A stretch of 48,944 nt of DNA from Candidatus Gottesmanbacteria bacterium RIFCSPLOWO2_01_FULL_49_10 (GTDB lineage Bacteria; Patescibacteriota; Microgenomatia; UBA10105; UBA927): positions 34,583 to 83,526 of the forward strand of contig MFJZ01000058.1 of assembly GCA_001781025.1 (NCBI GenBank), given 5' to 3'. How positions within the stretch are numbered: the stretch's first letter is position 1; the number at the start of each line of letters is the position of its first letter. A program made the translations under genes and the position numbers. The notes under the pieces were generated by a model. That model did not search any database. It was not told the origin of the DNA and saw only the letters and a list, made by a program, of their open reading frames with translations. This document shows positions 1 to 8,550 of this stretch, one piece after another.

Positions 1-654
1 CGTGTGCATGCTAATCAAACGTGCTGACATACCGTTTCCTTTTAATGCGCGTACAACTTCAAGACCTCTGTATAAGAGCGTCGATGTCGCAATAATAGTC
101 ACATCAGTCCCCTTTTGTACGACAATACCTTTCCCTATCCGAAAATCCGGTTTTTTCCTGTAGACGGACGGTTCACCTGCCTTACCCAATCGTATATATA
201 CGGGCCCATTGTATTTCGATGCGGCTTTCGTTGCTACCACTACTTCAAACGGATCTCCCGGACATAAAATAACTAAATTGGGTAGCGTACGCATAATACC
301 GATATCTTCCAACCCGTGATGCGTATGTCCATAAGGACCGTACGAAAAACCAGCTCCGATACCAACAATTTTTACGTTGAGATTTTGATAACAGATATCA
401 TTTCTGATCTGCTCAAAGTTTCTCATAGTCGCAAACGGAATAATGGAATAGACCCAGGGTATTTTGCCTTCCGTGGCAAGTCCGGCTGCAACACCGGTCA
501 TATTTTGCTCGGCAACACCGGCATTTATATACTGTCGGGGGCACACCTGCTGAAAATTTTCGAACGCAGAAAATCCCAAATCACCGGTCATCAAAATAAT
601 ATTTTTGTCTTTTTTTGCCAACTGCGTTAATGTTTTAATGAAAGAGATTCTCAT
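1..654 (-). CDS. Transketolase C-terminal subunit, partial (3' end beyond window)
   Basis: This is the pyrimidine-binding and C-terminal half of a split thiamine-diphosphate transketolase. The first 218 residues are visible; the family is about 310 long, so roughly 90 residues lie beyond the left edge. Read directly from the minus strand, it starts MRISFIKTLTQLAKKD, then has MTGDLGFSAF and GVAEQNMTG, where Glu49 is the expected cofactor-activating glutamate. The ATG at 654 overlaps the TGA of the N-terminal subunit (ATGA), so the halves are translationally coupled. The preceding genes are a GT2, a formyltransferase and a sugar aminotransferase, so it may make a glycan precursor rather than, or besides, serving the pentose phosphate pathway (inference). 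A DXS-like or apulose-phosphate-type transketolase is an alternative. Confidence 0.88.
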   Translation of the reverse strand, partial: MRISFIKTLTQLAKKDKNIILMTGDLGFSAFENFQQVCPRQYINAGVAEQNMTGVAAGLATEGKIPWVYSIIPFATMRNFEQIRNDICYQNLNVKIVGIGAGFSYGPYGHTHHGLEDIGIMRTLPNLVILCPGDPFEVVVATKAASKYNGPVYIRLGKAGEPSVYRKKPDFRIGKGIVVQKGTDVTIIATSTLLYRGLEVVRALKGNGMSARLISMHT

Positions 655-1481
655 AGAGACTCCAACGCACGTAGCGCTTCGATATATTCTTCTTTCGTTG
701 GCGGTTTATATTGTGATGACACCTGATCAACATGTTTTTCTACTCCGCCAATCCCCTTGATCGTATGTGCTATAACGACGGATGGCTTACCCGACTGAAA
801 CGGAATCTTCTCCAATATCTTCGATAATCCATCCTCAGCATGACCGTTCACTTCCCGGGTTTGCCAACCAAACGCTCTCCATTTGGCCGCAAACGGCTCT
901 AAATTCAAAACATCCTTTGTTTTGCCATACCCTTGCAGACCGTTCTTATCGACAAGAACGATAAGATTATCAAGTTTATGATGTCCCGCAAACAGTGCCG
1001 CTTCCCAAACAGATCCCTCGTCGCATTCCCCGTCAGAAAGTATTGCGAATACTCTCCATTTCTTGTTATCAATCTTTCCCGCAAGCGCCATACCGGCTGC
1101 CATCGGGAGACCATGACCTAATGATCCGGCAGAAATCTCTATCCCAGGAACACTATGCCTGATTGAATGCCCAGCCAATAATCCATGATCTAGTTCATAG
1201 CCTTCAAGAATTTTTTTATCAAAAAAACCTCGTTCTGAAAGCACCGCGTACAACGCCTTTGCATCATGAGCTTTGCTAAAAACCAATCTATCCCGATCTT
1301 GCGCCCAAGGCTTTTTCGGATCGATATGCATGATGCGAAAGTATAAAACGGTCAACAGTTCCACGCATGACAGTGCGCCACCCGTATGCGCACTTTGGGC
1401 ACGATAACTCATCAGCAATATCTGTTTTCGTACTTCTCTTGCAAGTTTTTTTAATTCGTCAGTTGAAATACTATATGTCAT
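651..1481 (-). CDS. Transketolase N-terminal subunit
   Basis: This is the ThDP diphosphate-binding half of a split transketolase, 276 residues, normal for the stand-alone N subunit. The ThDP motif is clear: SDGECDEG at about 149-156, with the Asn of DKNG at 180. His-rich active-site segments (SAHTGG near 30, AGSLGHGL near 118-125) are present. An upstream in-frame extension to 1571 exists, but I chose the ATG at 1481 because it forms an ATGA overlap with the stop of the upstream GT2 and the product then begins like family members (MTYSISTDEL). It works as a heterotetramer with the C subunit downstream, transferring two-carbon units between sugar phosphates. The operon places it with amino-sugar and glycosyl transfer genes. 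Confidence 0.9.
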   Translation of the reverse strand: MTYSISTDELKKLAREVRKQILLMSYRAQSAHTGGALSCVELLTVLYFRIMHIDPKKPWAQDRDRLVFSKAHDAKALYAVLSERGFFDKKILEGYELDHGLLAGHSIRHSVPGIEISAGSLGHGLPMAAGMALAGKIDNKKWRVFAILSDGECDEGSVWEAALFAGHHKLDNLIVLVDKNGLQGYGKTKDVLNLEPFAAKWRAFGWQTREVNGHAEDGLSKILEKIPFQSGKPSVVIAHTIKGIGGVEKHVDQVSSQYKPPTKEEYIEALRALESL

Positions 1482-2488
1482 ACGTGCAATATATTTTTCC
1501 ATGTATATGCAATTTCGGAGCGAGTATACGATAAAACAGACACAAAACAAACAATTGGGTGTAAAAACCATGCCGGATCAGGAATAGCTAAAAATCCTCG
1601 AAAAGCAACAAAAAGAGGCTGGATAAATGTGAGAGAGTACAATATAAATAAGCTCAAACGGATACAGTCGCGCGTTGAATGCGAATCAAAAACATAATAG
1701 TGACGGATTCTTCTATATGCATCATAATGTCGCTTTTTGTAAACAGACCGGCGCCGTACAAAATCCGATATATCTGAACCTGTATAGTGAATTATTTCAT
1801 TTTTGACGACACCATACGTGTCATATCCCATTGTCAATAACTGTGCAAATGCATCGGTGTGTAAAAAGTTTTCTGGCTGTTTGTTTACTTTTTCAATAAT
1901 TCGCCGTCTGACCATGTGCCCATTGTCGCCGAGCACTGGTAGATCATCTTTTGAAAAACGCACCACTAAGTAATCGTCAGTCTCATTATATATTCGTCCC
2001 AGATGATATTTTGTCTCAAAACGCGGCAGTTTTTCCGATTTATTCAGATAGTATACAGTCGGGTCATTAACACCGATAAGAGCAGTGTAACGTGTTAAGG
2101 CCGGCATATCACGTTCAAATCCGTTGTAGATACTATACGTACCTATAACTGAACCAACCGAAAACGGTGCAATCATTTGCGTCAACCAATTCTTTGTAGG
2201 AATAATGTTATCCGGCTCTAAAAACAATATAATGTTCCCTCGAGCGATTTTGATGCCCGTGCTCATTCGGGCAAGTGGCTTATCTTTATATTCCGGAAGA
2301 CGCAACACGCTACAACCATATCTTGATGCAAGAGAATCAGAACCGTTTGAAGATCCACCGTCCATTACTAAATGTTCTATCAATGTATGATCATAGTTCT
2401 GCTGACGAACGGCACGTAACACTTTCTCGAATAACTGACACTCACTATTTAAAGAACACGTAACAATGCTTATAGTATCGTGCTTCAT
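1478..2488 (-). CDS. Family 2 glycosyltransferase with C-terminal membrane segments
   Basis: A GT-A fold transferase of 336 residues. The N-terminal nucleotide-binding strand (ISIVTCSLN) and DGGSSNGS near 43-50 are typical of GT2. The metal-binding DxD position reads EPDN (91-94), a Glu-for-Asp change compared with DADN in its paralogue at 23573-24574. The two proteins also share a distinctive second half: VDPTVYY/VDPIVYY-like segment, FLHTDAF/FLHIDVF, YDTYGVVKNEIIH/FAIVKNDVIH and a hydrophobic C-terminus with about three membrane segments ending near AWFLHPIVC. It probably transfers a sugar at the inner face of the membrane. It lies between the formyltransferase (8-base gap) and transketolase N (ATGA overlap). 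Substrate unknown. Confidence 0.85.
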   Translation of the reverse strand: MKHDTISIVTCSLNSECQLFEKVLRAVRQQNYDHTLIEHLVMDGGSSNGSDSLASRYGCSVLRLPEYKDKPLARMSTGIKIARGNIILFLEPDNIIPTKNWLTQMIAPFSVGSVIGTYSIYNGFERDMPALTRYTALIGVNDPTVYYLNKSEKLPRFETKYHLGRIYNETDDYLVVRFSKDDLPVLGDNGHMVRRRIIEKVNKQPENFLHTDAFAQLLTMGYDTYGVVKNEIIHYTGSDISDFVRRRSVYKKRHYDAYRRIRHYYVFDSHSTRDCIRLSLFILYSLTFIQPLFVAFRGFLAIPDPAWFLHPIVCFVSVLSYTRSEIAYTWKNILHV

Positions 2489-2496
2489 TCTATGGT

Positions 2497-3291
2497 TTAA
2501 GTGAGTTTTCTCTTCCGCATTCTCTTTGCGCCGGAACGTGGAGAACAGAGTATTTTGATATACACTTTTCTTCCCGACTCAATATAGTAATTGTAATATC
2601 TATCGGTGTAAGATCTTGAACGGAGAATATTTATAATCTGTTTACCGGTATATGTTTTTGAAAGATTAATCTCATCAAGGGAATTCACGTCGACTGCCTT
2701 ATGCAAAGTCGGCACTTCTGGAAAACGTGACTGGGGAATTCTTTTGTTGGTCTGTTGTTTAATTTTTGGCCATTCGTTTTTAAATAATGTAACTATTTGA
2801 TTGAGAGTCTTATTGTACAAAGTTTCCGCCGTATCCCACGGTAAAATTTTTATCTTTTTCCGCGCTATAATATCGCCGGTGTCAACTCCTCTATTTATGT
2901 AGTGCAATGATACTCCCCCATTTGACCCATCTATAAAAGGCCAAACGTTCGGATTCATTCCTCTGTTTTGAGGCAAGTATCCGGGGTGAAAATTAATACA
3001 ACCGAGTGTTGGTATGTCTATTACTTCCGGTTTGAGGATATATCCCCAGAAAGCGGAGACTCCAAGCTCAGGATTTAGTTTCTTTAAACGATGCAGGACT
3101 TTATTTTCATTTAATTCTTCGTGTACATATATATCCTGGGGTGATACGCGGGAATCCCGAACGATTTCTTTAACATAACGCTGTTTCTTAGTATCATGCA
3201 AACAAAGCGCAACTATCTCATCTTTCTGTTGTGTCAAATAGTTAGCAACCTGCCAGCCTACCCAATTATTAGCAAACAATATAATACGCAT
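2497..3291 (-). CDS. Formyltransferase, probably sugar-nucleotide N-formyltransferase
   Basis: Formyl_trans_N family, 264 residues from the ATG at 3291 (a TTG 12 bases upstream is possible). Formyl transfer from N10-formyl-tetrahydrofolate uses an Asn-His-Asp triad, seen here as N100 and H102 in INFHPGYLP and D137 in GVDTGDI. The segment after HPGYLP reads QNRGMNP, which fits sugar formyltransferases better than Met-tRNA formyltransferase, and the protein lacks the length of tRNA enzymes (about 310). It follows a PLP sugar aminotransferase by 17 bases, the arrangement seen for N-formylated 4-amino- or 3-amino-dideoxy sugars such as N-formylperosamine or Qui4NFo. The exact sugar cannot be told from sequence. 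Confidence 0.82.
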   Translation of the reverse strand: MRIILFANNWVGWQVANYLTQQKDEIVALCLHDTKKQRYVKEIVRDSRVSPQDIYVHEELNENKVLHRLKKLNPELGVSAFWGYILKPEVIDIPTLGCINFHPGYLPQNRGMNPNVWPFIDGSNGGVSLHYINRGVDTGDIIARKKIKILPWDTAETLYNKTLNQIVTLFKNEWPKIKQQTNKRIPQSRFPEVPTLHKAVDVNSLDEINLSKTYTGKQIINILRSRSYTDRYYNYYIESGRKVYIKILCSPRSGAKRMRKRKLT

Positions 3292-3308
3292 ACGTGAATA
3301 CAATTGTG

Positions 3309-4451
3309 TTATTTTAATAACAATTTTCGTATTACCGAAGCAATATAATCCACCATTCTCTCAGTGAGCATGACTCCGCTCGGAAGGTTTATTCCATTAT
3401 GAGAGACATGATATGACACAGGATTATTGATCGGTTGCTTATTATAAAAACAAAACTCCGAGATGGGGAAAAAGAATGGACGTGTGTCTATCTTCATTTC
3501 GCTCATTTTTATTCTTAGTTCATCCCGTGTTATACCGAAATCTGTATCTAAAACTATTGTATTCATCCAAAAACTACTCACAACTCCTTTGCGTTCCGGG
3601 CTAAATTGGATTCCTTTTATACCTCCGAGGCGTTCCCGGTACCAACGGTTAATTCTGCGTTTACGAGCAATAAGATCGTCAATATCTTCAAGCCTCGACA
3701 ATCCCAGCGCTGCCTGAATATTACTCATTGCATACATATACCCGATTTCATTGTGCCAAAATTGTCGCGTAAAACTTATTCCGTTATCTACAATCGATCT
3801 AGCGCGCTCAATCCAACCCTTATGTTTCGTGACCAGCATCCCTCCTTCTCCGATTGAAAGTAATTTCGCACCCTGAAAACTGAATGCAGCGGCATCAGAA
3901 AGGCTTCCGACCTGCTTCCCATGGAGAGTCGATCCTAAGCCTTCGCACGCGTCCTCAAGAATATGCAAATGATGCTTTTTTGCAATTTGCGCAATGCCGT
4001 CCATATCGGCAATATTCCCATACAAATGGACTGGCATGATAACTTTTGTCTTCTTCGTGATGTATTTCTCGAGGCGCGATGTGTCAATGGACCAGGTTTC
4101 CCGATCGATATCGACAAGAATAGGTATTGCTCCAAGCTGATGCACGACATTAGCGCACGTTACATAGGTCAGGTCCGGAACAATCACCTCATCCCCCCTT
4201 CCCACCCCCATGCACACAAGAGCAATATGGAGCGCGCTTGTCCCGTGAGGCATGCTGAGTGTATATTTCGCGTTAACGTATTTGGCGAATGCTTCTTCAA
4301 ATTTGTAAATGTAATCACTATGGTGGAGATTCCATCCGTTTTTAACGGCATCACTCACGTAACGGATATCATTTTTCCCGATTTTCGGCCCTGCAGTGAG
4401 TATCATTTTTGAAGGTTGCCACATTTTATATACGATTTTACCATATGTCAT
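3309..4451 (-). CDS. DegT/DnrJ/EryC1 sugar aminotransferase
   Basis: PLP-dependent aminotransferase for a keto-deoxy sugar nucleotide, 380 residues, normal for the family. PLP-binding features: HGTSAL near 69-74, D167 in ILEDACEG (pyridine nitrogen contact) and the Schiff-base Lys196 in FSFQGAKLLSIGEGG. Retention of this lysine separates it from the two Lys-to-His relatives at 20135-22653. It resembles perosamine or ArnB/PseC-type 4-aminotransferases in overall motif pattern. Downstream lies an N-formyltransferase, so the likely product is the amino sugar that is then formylated. Starts at residue 10 (4424) or 16 (4406, MILTAGPKIG, a family-like beginning) are also possible; I kept the longest ATG start. 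Confidence 0.85.
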   Translation of the reverse strand: MTYGKIVYKMWQPSKMILTAGPKIGKNDIRYVSDAVKNGWNLHHSDYIYKFEEAFAKYVNAKYTLSMPHGTSALHIALVCMGVGRGDEVIVPDLTYVTCANVVHQLGAIPILVDIDRETWSIDTSRLEKYITKKTKVIMPVHLYGNIADMDGIAQIAKKHHLHILEDACEGLGSTLHGKQVGSLSDAAAFSFQGAKLLSIGEGGMLVTKHKGWIERARSIVDNGISFTRQFWHNEIGYMYAMSNIQAALGLSRLEDIDDLIARKRRINRWYRERLGGIKGIQFSPERKGVVSSFWMNTIVLDTDFGITRDELRIKMSEMKIDTRPFFFPISEFCFYNKQPINNPVSYHVSHNGINLPSGVMLTERMVDYIASVIRKLLLK

Positions 4452-4550
4452 TGATTTCTTTAGGATTGTGCGCTAAATATTGATTTATCCTTTATTATCA
4501 ATAATAATACCGTTGTTATCATAGTGAGATACTCTATCCGAAAAAATTGT
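4452..4550 (-). promoter_or_regulatory. Possible promoter for the aminotransferase operon
   Basis: On the minus strand TTGATA (4501-4496) is followed after 16 bases by TATTTA (4479-4474), 22 bases before the ATG at 4451. The -10 is weak. This spacer also serves the divergent gene at 4583, and it is AT-rich. No operator-like repeat is evident. Confidence 0.3.
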
Positions 4551-4575
4551 GTAGTCAGTACAAAACAGATATATA
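4547..4575 (+). promoter_or_regulatory. Promoter of the 4583 glycosyltransferase, predicted leaderless
   Basis: TTGTGT (4547-4552) and TATATA (4570-4575) are 17 bases apart. The -10 ends 7 bases before the ATG at 4583, so transcription should begin at or next to the start codon. The in-frame TTG at 4547 that would lengthen the protein is the -35 element and not a start. Confidence 0.5.
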
Positions 4576-4582
4576 CCAGTAT

Positions 4583-5749
4583 ATGAGATCAAAAGAAACT
4601 ATAATCTATATCAATTTCGCTCCATATGAAAATGCCGGTAAAATTTTAGACTATATTCTTACACGATTTCATACCGTTTTAGTCTTCAGTTTCAACTTTC
4701 ATCGTTTGGGCGTACATCAGAAACCGAGCACGTTACGTATTTATCGAGAGGGGAAAATAATCGAACATTTCCGCTTGATTCAAACCCCGACGACACCGCA
4801 GATTGCATTTCTTCTTTTGCCAATTCGCTCGCTTATAATCTTTCTTCAGATAATTTTTCACGCGATCCGTCTCCACAGGGAATTCGGGCCCTATGACATA
4901 TATTTCACCGTGAACGCATTTACGGCATGGTCCGGCAACATTTTAAGACGCATAGGAATTGTGAAAAAGACTATTTTCTGGGTTTGGGATTATTACCCAC
5001 CGATAGATAAAAGCAAAATTGTGATGTTTATGCGCTGGATGTATTGGCAATTTGATAAACTAGCAAGTCATTCTGATAGTCTTATCTTTTTAAATCACAG
5101 GCTTGAAAGACTACGGAAAAAAATAAATATCCTGCCTTTGGCAAAAAGCTACCCAATTGTAGGCATAGGTACAAAAATTATAAATATACAAAGAAATCCG
5201 ACATTTTCATTATTATTTATCGGTGTATTAAAACAAAGCCAAGGACTCGACTTAATCCTATCTAATACCGAAAAATTATTTTCTACCTTCCCAGCCATAG
5301 CTCTTCACATCATCGGTTCCGGTCCCGACGAAGATTATTTCAAGAAACTGGCACAAAAAAGTAAAATGCCAATATACTTTCATGGATTGCTCGATGTATT
5401 CTCTGTTGACGCGAAACAAATAATTAAAAAAACGGCAATCGGTATAGCCCCATATAAACCGGAGCGGGGCAATGTTTCCTATTTTGGAGACCCGGCAAAA
5501 ATTAAAAATTATATCGGATACGGCTTACCTGTCATAACAACAAATGTTTTTGAATTTGCGAAAGAAATCAAAAAAACAAAATCCGGTATTGTTATTCCTT
5601 ACAACATTACATCATTTATACGTGCGTTGAAAAAAATTAATGCGGATTATAGTGAATATGCATCAAATAGTTATAAACTTTCAAAAAAATATAACTATAC
5701 TAAATATTATAATTTAATTTTCAAAAACATTACTCAAGCAACGTATTGA
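4583..5749 (+). CDS. GT4-like glycosyltransferase
   Basis: GT-B fold transferase, 388 residues. The C-terminal donor domain shows LLFIGVLKQSQGLD, HIIGSGPDEDYF and GDPAKIKNYIGYGLPVIT. The last is the nucleotide-sugar site, in the form that replaces the usual E-x7-E motif in this subgroup. The N-terminal acceptor half has VKKTIFWVWDYYPP near 140. It is a clear paralogue of the GT at 18014-19177, which shares VKKTVFYTIDYIP and TDPGKVKAYLAVGLPII. No signal peptide is present, so it should act on the cytoplasmic face. It forms a single-gene unit, convergent with the next gene (10-base gap, no terminator). The ATG at 4583 is chosen because the upstream TTG falls in a promoter. Confidence 0.85.
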   Translation: MRSKETIIYINFAPYENAGKILDYILTRFHTVLVFSFNFHRLGVHQKPSTLRIYREGKIIEHFRLIQTPTTPQIAFLLLPIRSLIIFLQIIFHAIRLHREFGPYDIYFTVNAFTAWSGNILRRIGIVKKTIFWVWDYYPPIDKSKIVMFMRWMYWQFDKLASHSDSLIFLNHRLERLRKKINILPLAKSYPIVGIGTKIINIQRNPTFSLLFIGVLKQSQGLDLILSNTEKLFSTFPAIALHIIGSGPDEDYFKKLAQKSKMPIYFHGLLDVFSVDAKQIIKKTAIGIAPYKPERGNVSYFGDPAKIKNYIGYGLPVITTNVFEFAKEIKKTKSGIVIPYNITSFIRALKKINADYSEYASNSYKLSKKYNYTKYYNLIFKNITQATY

Positions 5750-5759
5750 TTATTTATCT

Positions 5760-6770
5760 TTAATCTTTATACCGTTCTAATCCATTAAAAAGCATCGTAT
5801 AATACTCAAGCCTTGGATTCCTGCGCACTTCGGGTAAAAAATCGTTATCGGGAAGTCGTCTAATTTGGGTTTGAACGTATACTCTTTTGTGCCATGTGCT
5901 TCTCAGGTGACTCACGTTATACATCAATGCCTTAAGAACCGCGAGTGAATTTTCCGGTTTGCCTAAAATAGCAAATCCAAATAACGAAAGTATATTTAGC
6001 AGAAGATGCACCGGTAATACTTTTAGCAACGAATGCGCTTCCAAATTTTTTAAATAACTCATAAGCCTGTTTCGAGTAGCGTTGTACACCAGCTGTGAAT
6101 ACTTATATGTACTATTATCCATACCACCCAAATGGTACACGACAGCTTTGGGTTCATACCAAATCTTGTACCCTGCAAGAAGCGCCCGATGACAAAAGTC
6201 CGTCTCCTCAAAATAGAGAAAAAAATCTTCATCAAATAATCCTATTTTTTCAATCACCTCCCGTTTGACAAGCGTGCAGGCGCCGTTTACAGAATGCATT
6301 TGCATAGGAACATTGTATTTTGGTTCGTTTGGATCCTTACCATGCCCAAAATAATACAGAAAACCGGTATTCGTAAAAAACGTGCACCCGGCTTGAAGCT
6401 TCTTTGTTTTTTGAAATATAAGCTTCGGCTGTACGATACCGTTATTAGGATCTTCTTCCATTCGTCGGACCAGCGTTGTCAAAAAATCTTTCGTCACAAT
6501 CGTATCGTTATTTAATAAAAGAACATACTGCCCCCTGGCATACCGGTAAGCGTCATTGGTCCCCTTGCAATAACCAACATTCTGCTTAATTTTGATGATC
6601 CGCACATGCTTAAATGTCTTTTTCACGACTTGAGCAGTATCATCACTCGATCCGTTGTCATAGAGGATAATCTCATAGTCGACAAAAGAAATCTTCGCAA
6701 GCGACCTCAAGCAATCCACAGTATGCCTGCAGCCGTTGTAGTTCAAAATAATAATACTCACTTTCGTCAT
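5760..6770 (-). CDS. GT2 glycosyltransferase, rhamnosyltransferase (WbbL) type
   Basis: GT-A fold transferase, 336 residues. Motifs: VSIIILNYNG at 4-13, DNGSSDDT near 38-45, metal-binding NNDT at 87-90, VNGACTLVKR and LYFEETDFCHRA (the acid motif ED/ETD of this family) near 200. This is the pattern of WbbL/RfbN-like rhamnosyltransferases, though the sugar is not fixed by motif. The C-terminal third has a hydrophobic stretch (LLPVHLLLNILSLFGFAIL-like, near 250-270) that may associate with the membrane. It is a single-gene unit lying between a convergent GT and the divergent CDP-glucose operon; its promoter must sit in the 35-base spacer or within the neighbour. CAGGA about 11 bases upstream is a weak ribosome site. 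Confidence 0.88.
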   Translation of the reverse strand: MTKVSIIILNYNGCRHTVDCLRSLAKISFVDYEIILYDNGSSDDTAQVVKKTFKHVRIIKIKQNVGYCKGTNDAYRYARGQYVLLLNNDTIVTKDFLTTLVRRMEEDPNNGIVQPKLIFQKTKKLQAGCTFFTNTGFLYYFGHGKDPNEPKYNVPMQMHSVNGACTLVKREVIEKIGLFDEDFFLYFEETDFCHRALLAGYKIWYEPKAVVYHLGGMDNSTYKYSQLVYNATRNRLMSYLKNLEAHSLLKVLPVHLLLNILSLFGFAILGKPENSLAVLKALMYNVSHLRSTWHKRVYVQTQIRRLPDNDFLPEVRRNPRLEYYTMLFNGLERYKD

Positions 6771-6788
6771 AATAGAGGCGTCCTGCTA

Positions 6789-6797
6789 TGATATAAT
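6789..6797 (+). promoter_or_regulatory. Extended -10 promoter of the CDP-glucose operon, predicted leaderless
   Basis: TGATATAAT is a perfect extended -10 (TGn plus consensus TATAAT), ending 8 bases before the ATG at 6806. No convincing -35 is present, as is usual for extended -10 promoters. The transcript should begin within about two bases of the start codon. Confidence 0.6.
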
Positions 6798-6805
6798 ACA
6801 AGCGT

Positions 6806-7585
6806 ATGAAAGTCATCATTCTCTGCGGCGGTATGGGAACCAGACTCAAAGAAGAAACGGAGTTTAAGCCCAAGCCGATGGTCCTGATAGGCAACAAACC
6901 CATCATTTGGCACATCATGAAGTATTACACCTATTATGGCTACAACGACTTTATTTTAGCCCTTGGGTATAAGGCAGACTACATCAAAGACTTCTTTCTC
7001 AACCAAAAGGCGTTCACTTCCGACTTTACCCTTAAAACCAAAAACCATACGACAAAGTTCTACTTAAACCATAGGATAGATGTTGACGATTTTACTATAA
7101 CGTTCGTTGATACGGGTCTCGAAACACAACCAGGGGAGCGAATCTTGCGCTGCCACAACTACATCCCCGCAAGCGACGCTCTTTTCATGGTAACGTATGG
7201 AGACGGTGTTACTGATCTCAACCTCAACGATCTTATCCGGTTTCATAAAAAACAGAACACGATAGGCACAGTGACCGGCGTACACCCCCGCTCGAAGTAC
7301 GGTCTGGTTCAACTTGGGAAAAACAATATCGTCTCCGGTTTTCAGGAAAAGCCGGTCTTATCCGACTGGGTAAACGGAGGTTTTGGTATCTACGACAAAC
7401 GGGCATTTGACTATTTCAAGCCCGGCGAAACGGAACACCCTGCACTCATGCGACTGGCAAAAGAAAAGCAACTATCGCTCTACAAGCATAACGGTTTTTG
7501 GTTCTCCGTGGACACGTATAAAGAATACGAAGATTTGAATACTCTCTGGAAATCCGGTACAAAACCTTGGATGGTATGGGAATGA
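6806..7585 (+). CDS. rfbF: Glucose-1-phosphate cytidylyltransferase
   Basis: Makes CDP-glucose from CTP and glucose 1-phosphate, the entry step to CDP-linked deoxysugars. The 259 residues match the family (about 257). Motifs: LCGGMGTRLKEET at 6-18, KPMVLIGNKPIIWHIM near 24-39, the Asp of TYGDGVTDL near 131-138, and NGGFGIYD near 190. The spacing and the RxKEET segment distinguish it from RmlA thymidylyltransferase and GalU. It heads the plus-strand operon and overlaps RfbG by ATGA, so CDP-glucose should pass directly to that enzyme. Cytoplasmic; Mg-dependent by family knowledge. Confidence 0.93.
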   Translation: MKVIILCGGMGTRLKEETEFKPKPMVLIGNKPIIWHIMKYYTYYGYNDFILALGYKADYIKDFFLNQKAFTSDFTLKTKNHTTKFYLNHRIDVDDFTITFVDTGLETQPGERILRCHNYIPASDALFMVTYGDGVTDLNLNDLIRFHKKQNTIGTVTGVHPRSKYGLVQLGKNNIVSGFQEKPVLSDWVNGGFGIYDKRAFDYFKPGETEHPALMRLAKEKQLSLYKHNGFWFSVDTYKEYEDLNTLWKSGTKPWMVWE

Positions 7586-8550
7586 GCCCTGACAATAGTA
7601 ATTGTTTAATCACCGGCGGCACAGGCTTCATAGGAAGCCACCTCGTAGAGGAGTTGGTACGACGGAAAAACCGCGTAACTGTCATCGACACAAACTTGCT
7701 CCCCCGTTCGTGGTTTTTACTAAACGGACTGGATAAAAAAACGAACCTTCTGCGCGTCGACGTACGTGACAGACATGCAATTTCCGCAATCATCAAAAAA
7801 CTTGAACCCCTTTATGTGTTCCACTTCGCGGCACGGGCCATCGTCGAAGAAGTCTATCAAAACCCACAAGAAGCCCTGGAAACCAACATTATGGGTACAG
7901 TCAATATACTGGAAGCGGCCAGAGCGTGCCACAACTTGAGATGCGTCCTCGTGACCTCCTCGGATAAAGCGTACGGCAAAAAGGAAGGCAAGTACCGCGA
8001 ATCAGACGCGCTCAAAGGCGATCATCCGTACGAAGTATCCAAATCCGCGGCGGATTTGATTGCGTATTCCTATTATAAGACCTATGGACTTCCCGTCACC
8101 ATTACAAGATTCGGCAATGTATACGGCGAGGGTGATTTACATTTCTCCCGAATTATTCCGGGCATCATGATGGCTCTTGTTACAGATAAAACTCTTGCAA
8201 TACGAAGTAACGGGAAATTCGTCAGAGACTATGTGTATGTAAAGGATATTGTAAACGGGTGCATGCGTTTGGCAGAGGAGGCAGATAAAACCACGGGCGA
8301 TGCATTTAATTTCGGTTCGCACGAAACACTCTCCGTTATAGATCTCATTAAAAAAGTCCAAAAACTCTTAAACAAAAAAATCAAATACGAAATTCTTAAC
8401 TGTACACAAAATGAAATTCCATCACAGTCTCTCGATTTTACGAAAATCACTAGGGTAATCTCATGGAAACCGACATGGTCTTTGGAGAAATCCATTTCTA
8501 ACATTTTTGAGTTCTACAAAAAATTCTATGAAATGTCGAGCCTGCAATAA
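7582..8550 (+). CDS. rfbG: CDP-glucose 4,6-dehydratase (extended SDR)
   Basis: NAD-dependent extended SDR of 322 residues from the ATG at 7582, which overlaps the RfbF stop (ATGA). Rossmann motif TGGTGFIGSH at 11-20. TSSDKAYG at 125-132 carries the Asp128-Lys129 pair; SSDKxYG is the hallmark of CDP-glucose 4,6-dehydratase. The catalytic Tyr150 and Lys154 are in HPYEVSK. It converts CDP-glucose to CDP-4-keto-6-deoxyglucose, the branch point for the C-methyl pathway downstream and for the 3-dehydratase RfbH at 21334-22653. The next gene begins 23 bases before this one ends. It is somewhat shorter than classical RfbG (about 355), so a related CDP- or dTDP-sugar dehydratase remains possible. Confidence 0.85.
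   Translation: MSPDNSNCLITGGTGFIGSHLVEELVRRKNRVTVIDTNLLPRSWFLLNGLDKKTNLLRVDVRDRHAISAIIKKLEPLYVFHFAARAIVEEVYQNPQEALETNIMGTVNILEAARACHNLRCVLVTSSDKAYGKKEGKYRESDALKGDHPYEVSKSAADLIAYSYYKTYGLPVTITRFGNVYGEGDLHFSRIIPGIMMALVTDKTLAIRSNGKFVRDYVYVKDIVNGCMRLAEEADKTTGDAFNFGSHETLSVIDLIKKVQKLLNKKIKYEILNCTQNEIPSQSLDFTKITRVISWKPTWSLEKSISNIFEFYKKFYEMSSLQ

Noticed and set aside
3963..4412. Plus-strand open frame of 149 codons
   Set aside because: Lies antisense within the aminotransferase gene, no motif, no promoter or ribosome site.
4547..4582. Longer N-terminus of the 4583 glycosyltransferase from a TTG at 4547
   Set aside because: The TTG is the -35 hexamer of a promoter with a 17-base spacer; transcription should begin at about 4582.
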